Below the pieces are notes generated by a model. It ran no database searches, was not told where the DNA came from, and worked only from the letters and a program-made list of their open reading frames with translations. 64,000 bases of DNA from Chthonomonas sp. UBA2362 (GTDB lineage Bacteria > Armatimonadota > Fimbriimonadia > Fimbriimonadales > Fimbriimonadaceae), in assembly GCA_002344135.1 (NCBI GenBank), contig DDTO01000004.1, forward strand, positions 760,199 to 824,198, in the 5' to 3' direction. The translations under genes were made by a program, and so were the position numbers. Every line of letters begins with the position of its first letter. Positions within the stretch are counted from its first letter, which is position 1. Below are positions 61,336 through 64,000 of this stretch, in pieces.

Positions 61336-63468
61336 CTAGTCCACGCCGGTCATGCCAAAGTTGGCGGAGAGGATCGCGAAGTCGCCGATATCCACGGTTC
61401 CGTCACCGTTCAAGTCCGCGTTCGCATTCCAGTTCGGGTCGCCAGGCTCCGAGCCGTAGGCCGTGGAGAGGGCAGCGTAGTCCCCGATGGCGACCTCGTT
61501 GTCTTCGTCGACGTCGCCATTCGCGAGGGTGAAGTTCTGGCCGGAGGCGCCCGTCGGGCTAATCGTTACCGAACTACGACGGGCCCGCAACCAGTGGCTT
61601 CCTTTCGCAGTGATGTCGTAGACGCCCGCAGGAAGGACTCCAGCGAGATTGAACGAGAACGATCCGCCCGTTCCGAGGGTCACATTGTAGGTCTCGAGCG
61701 AACTACTCGATCCGACGTTGCGAATCTGGAAGGTCACCTGTTGAGTCGTCGGGTCGCCGAAGTAATCTCCCAGCGTGACGATACCGCTGATCGTCTTCGT
61801 CACTTCGTTGACGGTCACCGTAATGTTTTCTTCGTCGCTCAGGTTCGGCGTACCGTTGTCGGTCACTCGAACGGTGAGCGGATAGGCCCCTGGACCCTGC
61901 GCCTCGGTCGGGACCCAGGTGAAGACGCCCGTCGTCGGGTGAATTGTCGCGCCGGCCGGGGCGCCGATGAGCGAATAGGTCAGGGTCTGACCGGCATTGG
62001 GATCAGTGGCCGTCGCCGTGAACGTTATCAGGTTCTCCTCGTTACCGACTTTGTTGCCGATAGGATTCAGCGTCGGGGCGCTGTTGCCTGCGGTAACGGA
62101 AACGGTGATGTGATAGAGCTGTGACTGCGAAGGAGTGTTGGTCTCGTAAACCCGGACGAAGAAAGTGCCGGCATTTCCGAGTGCGAAGTTGGAAATCGTT
62201 TCGGCAACCCCTGCCGCTTGGGTGTCAGCCGTCGAGAGTACGGTCGCACCGTCCGTCCCAACAAGCTGCACGGCCAGGTTGGCGATCGTCAGACTGTTGG
62301 TGGTCGCGGTCTGCGTACAGTTGGTGTTCTGGGCGTTATCCCCATAACTGGTGCCGATCGGAGTGACGGTCACGGTCACGTTCCTCGCGCCTGTCGTAGT
62401 GAACTTCATCCAATCCTGTTCGCCATTGGCGTCGATACTGAGCACCGAGCCGAAGTTAACGTTCGGGCTCGGCACGGGGCCCCTCGTGACCGGTGAGCCC
62501 GGCTCAATCGTACCGAGGTCCTTGGCCGTCGCCGAGGTGTTGTCCGGCTCGTAGGGGTCGCCGTAATGTCGCTGAGCGGATCGGATATCGTCATGCTGCG
62601 GCCCGTCGAAAACGGTGGAAAGGAACGGCTCCATCAGTTTGGTGTTCGCGACGGGACACACGTGCGCGATGCCGATACCGTGGCCGTGCTCGTGAGACAC
62701 GACGTTGCGCAGGTTGCGGTAGTCGTTCGAGGAGTTACCCCAGCGGGAAATGTCACCGCCGTCGATGACCATGTCGCCATTCTGCGGATACGAGTTATAG
62801 GCCAAGACGCCGTTCACGCCGTCGATCGGCTTCATCGCGATACGAACATCGCCCCGGGTAGCCGAGCCGCTCGATCCCCAGGCTGCTCCATCATCCCAGT
62901 CGACGCCCGCTGCGGTCACTCGCTGAAAGGTCAAACCGCTTAACTGGCTCCAGCGAGTGAACACGGCCGTGAACTTCGAGATCCAGACGGCGCGATTGCC
63001 GGAGTACTGGGCGTCCATCAGTGCGAACAGATTGCTGGGGGCCGCGCCTTCGCCGATGCCGTTCGGGATGTTGAGTCCGTCCGGGACAAAGCTCCAACGC
63101 AACATGCGAGGATCACCTTGGCTGCCGGTCCAGCGCGTACTGTTTTGGTACTGAGCACCGAACTCGCCCGGCCAGGCCCCGTTCTCGAGGTTTCGCATCG
63201 CCGCCAAAAACGCGTCGATGACCTCCTGAGGTGTTCCATCCGCAAAGCAGGCGACTGCCGGGCCAAGATCGACTTGGCGGCCATCTTCGTTTGAAAAGAA
63301 GGCGTACCACTTTTCGTAAAGGGCCTTGTCGCGTATGGTTCGAGTCGGACCGTCGATTGCGCAACCTGGATCCGAGTGGCCGAGGCCGCCTGTGAGCAGG
63401 ACGCTCGAAAGTACACCGACAGCGGCCAAGCCGGCAAACGAAAACGAAATTGCGAATGACTTCTTCAT
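61336..63468 (-). CDS. Secreted matrixin-type metalloprotease with Ig-like domains and dockerin-type EF-hand tail
   Basis: 710 residues with a signal peptide (ISFSFAGLAAVGVLSSVLL). The zinc site HEHGHGIGIAH at 259-269 fits the M10/metzincin HExxHxxxxxH consensus, with a Met-turn-like LMEP. A pre-peptidase-like beta domain (about 300-450; DWMKFTTTGARNVTVTVTP) precedes an Ig-like domain of cadherin type (450-545) and the C-terminal beta plus EF-hand module (SHWLRARR, NGDVDEDNEVAIGDY, DLNGDGTVDIGDFAIL). The tail matches the protein at 35735. Start: ATG 63468, where the signal peptide begins. No gene partner is evident. Confidence 0.88.
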   Translation of the reverse strand: MKKSFAISFSFAGLAAVGVLSSVLLTGGLGHSDPGCAIDGPTRTIRDKALYEKWYAFFSNEDGRQVDLGPAVACFADGTPQEVIDAFLAAMRNLENGAWPGEFGAQYQNSTRWTGSQGDPRMLRWSFVPDGLNIPNGIGEGAAPSNLFALMDAQYSGNRAVWISKFTAVFTRWSQLSGLTFQRVTAAGVDWDDGAAWGSSGSATRGDVRIAMKPIDGVNGVLAYNSYPQNGDMVIDGGDISRWGNSSNDYRNLRNVVSHEHGHGIGIAHVCPVANTKLMEPFLSTVFDGPQHDDIRSAQRHYGDPYEPDNTSATAKDLGTIEPGSPVTRGPVPSPNVNFGSVLSIDANGEQDWMKFTTTGARNVTVTVTPIGTSYGDNAQNTNCTQTATTNSLTIANLAVQLVGTDGATVLSTADTQAAGVAETISNFALGNAGTFFVRVYETNTPSQSQLYHITVSVTAGNSAPTLNPIGNKVGNEENLITFTATATDPNAGQTLTYSLIGAPAGATIHPTTGVFTWVPTEAQGPGAYPLTVRVTDNGTPNLSDEENITVTVNEVTKTISGIVTLGDYFGDPTTQQVTFQIRNVGSSSSLETYNVTLGTGGSFSFNLAGVLPAGVYDITAKGSHWLRARRSSVTISPTGASGQNFTLANGDVDEDNEVAIGDYAALSTAYGSEPGDPNWNANADLNGDGTVDIGDFAILSANFGMTGVD

Positions 63469-63594
63469 AAGGCTCAAACCTCTCCTTCGCGACACAGCTG
63501 GCGCAAAGATCGGGACGAGCGAACTTCTTCGCCCGCCCCTCACCGATAAGGACGGTTGTGCGGCTGCGTTAGTTCGAATCCGAGCAGGATCGAT

Positions 63595-64000
63595 CTAAAC
63601 GAACGCCGATGCCGCAAGAAGGATGCCAACCACGGCTTCTCCGCGCGATTTCATCACGTCCTCCACTTCGCCGTGGAACAGTTCGCCGGGCGCCAGGCCG
63701 GCGGCCAGGTTGGTCACGACCGCCAAGCAGGCGTAGGGCACGCCGGCCTCCCTCAAGAGGATCGCCTCGCTCGCCGCCGTCATGCCGACGACGTCGCCGC
63801 CGAGCAGGGCCATGGTCCGGATCTCCTGAGGGGTCTCGTAGCGGGGTCCATCTCCGCACACGTACACCGCTCCATCCACCGCTTGCTCCGAGCGAGTTCG
63901 ACACGCCTCCAACAGGGCGTTCCGGGCGGAGAAAGGCTCCGTCATGTCTTGGTGATAGACCGTGCGAGAGTGGAGGGTGAGGCGCCTCCCCGTTAAGTCG
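63595..64000 (-). CDS. mtnP: S-methyl-5'-thioadenosine phosphorylase (PNP family), 3' part only
   Basis: The last 134 codons of the gene are visible; the 5' part lies beyond the window edge. The visible part (VYVCGDGPRYETPQEIRTMA, VVGMTAASEAILLREAGVPYACLAVVTN) fits the MTAP/PNP family, with the purine- and ribose-binding region. The enzyme splits methylthioadenosine into adenine and methylthioribose-1-phosphate in methionine salvage. A related purine nucleoside phosphorylase is an alternative. Confidence 0.85.
   Translation of the reverse strand, partial: DLTGRRLTLHSRTVYHQDMTEPFSARNALLEACRTRSEQAVDGAVYVCGDGPRYETPQEIRTMALLGGDVVGMTAASEAILLREAGVPYACLAVVTNLAAGLAPGELFHGEVEDVMKSRGEAVVGILLAASAFV

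Overview
The window is GC-rich (visibly above 60%), densely coding DNA that looks chromosomal. The best guess for the source is a Fimbriimonas-like member of the Armatimonadota. The main reason is a C-terminal module, a GSHWLR-containing beta domain followed by a paired EF-hand (dockerin-like) tail, which ends two secreted proteins here and which I associate with that group. This is an inference. Many genes have a TANNNT box about six bases before the start codon and no Shine-Dalgarno sequence, which suggests widespread leaderless transcription.

Layout. 1-2958 (minus) is a broken STAND-like gene: an AAA_35-type NTPase part, a membrane/coiled-coil part and ten nearly identical 42-residue WD40 repeats running off the window edge. 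3013-6385 holds a secreted protein, a VOC protein and a K+/H+ antiporter. 6513-7390 has no credible protein gene; it is a promoter followed by a chain of hairpins with GNRA and UUCG loops and an embedded tRNA-like domain, a candidate giant non-coding RNA. It is followed at once by a VapB-like antitoxin and a frameshifted PIN toxin. 8196-15879 carries tRNA modification (trhO), DNA alkylation repair (ada), PPK2, a thioredoxin-fold protein, an AddB-like protein and htpX. 16067-24965 has secreted proteases (subtilase, V8-like), a lipid kinase, a fatty-acid-hydroxylase protein, glyA and a CocE-type hydrolase. 25375-40508 has corA, several unrecognised proteins, a Ycf46-type AAA ATPase, a secreted tandem truncated haemoglobin, an alcohol dehydrogenase, a dockerin protein, a glutathione peroxidase, a lipoate ligase-like protein and pruA.

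40562-44396 joins terC, a DUF559 endonuclease wrapped in palindromic repeats, a 400-base repeat-rich gap, and the conserved khpA-rpsP-ffh block. 44444-53633 has a DppBC-type permease pair, an orphan sdhC, a GAF protein, coaBC, tRNA-Leu, a DUF4139 protein and a Tat-exported oxidoreductase. 53827-55692 is nuoH-nuoJ without the usual neighbours. 55721-60752 is a translationally coupled sigma factor / anti-sigma factor / TPR-CHAT protease-like operon. The window ends with a peroxiredoxin-like gene, a matrixin-type secreted protease and the 3' end of an MTA phosphorylase gene.

The features most worth attention are the structured RNA with its tRNA-like domain, the DUF559-repeat association, the recently amplified and variable WD40 array, and the leaderless promoter pattern. 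Nothing here was searched against databases.
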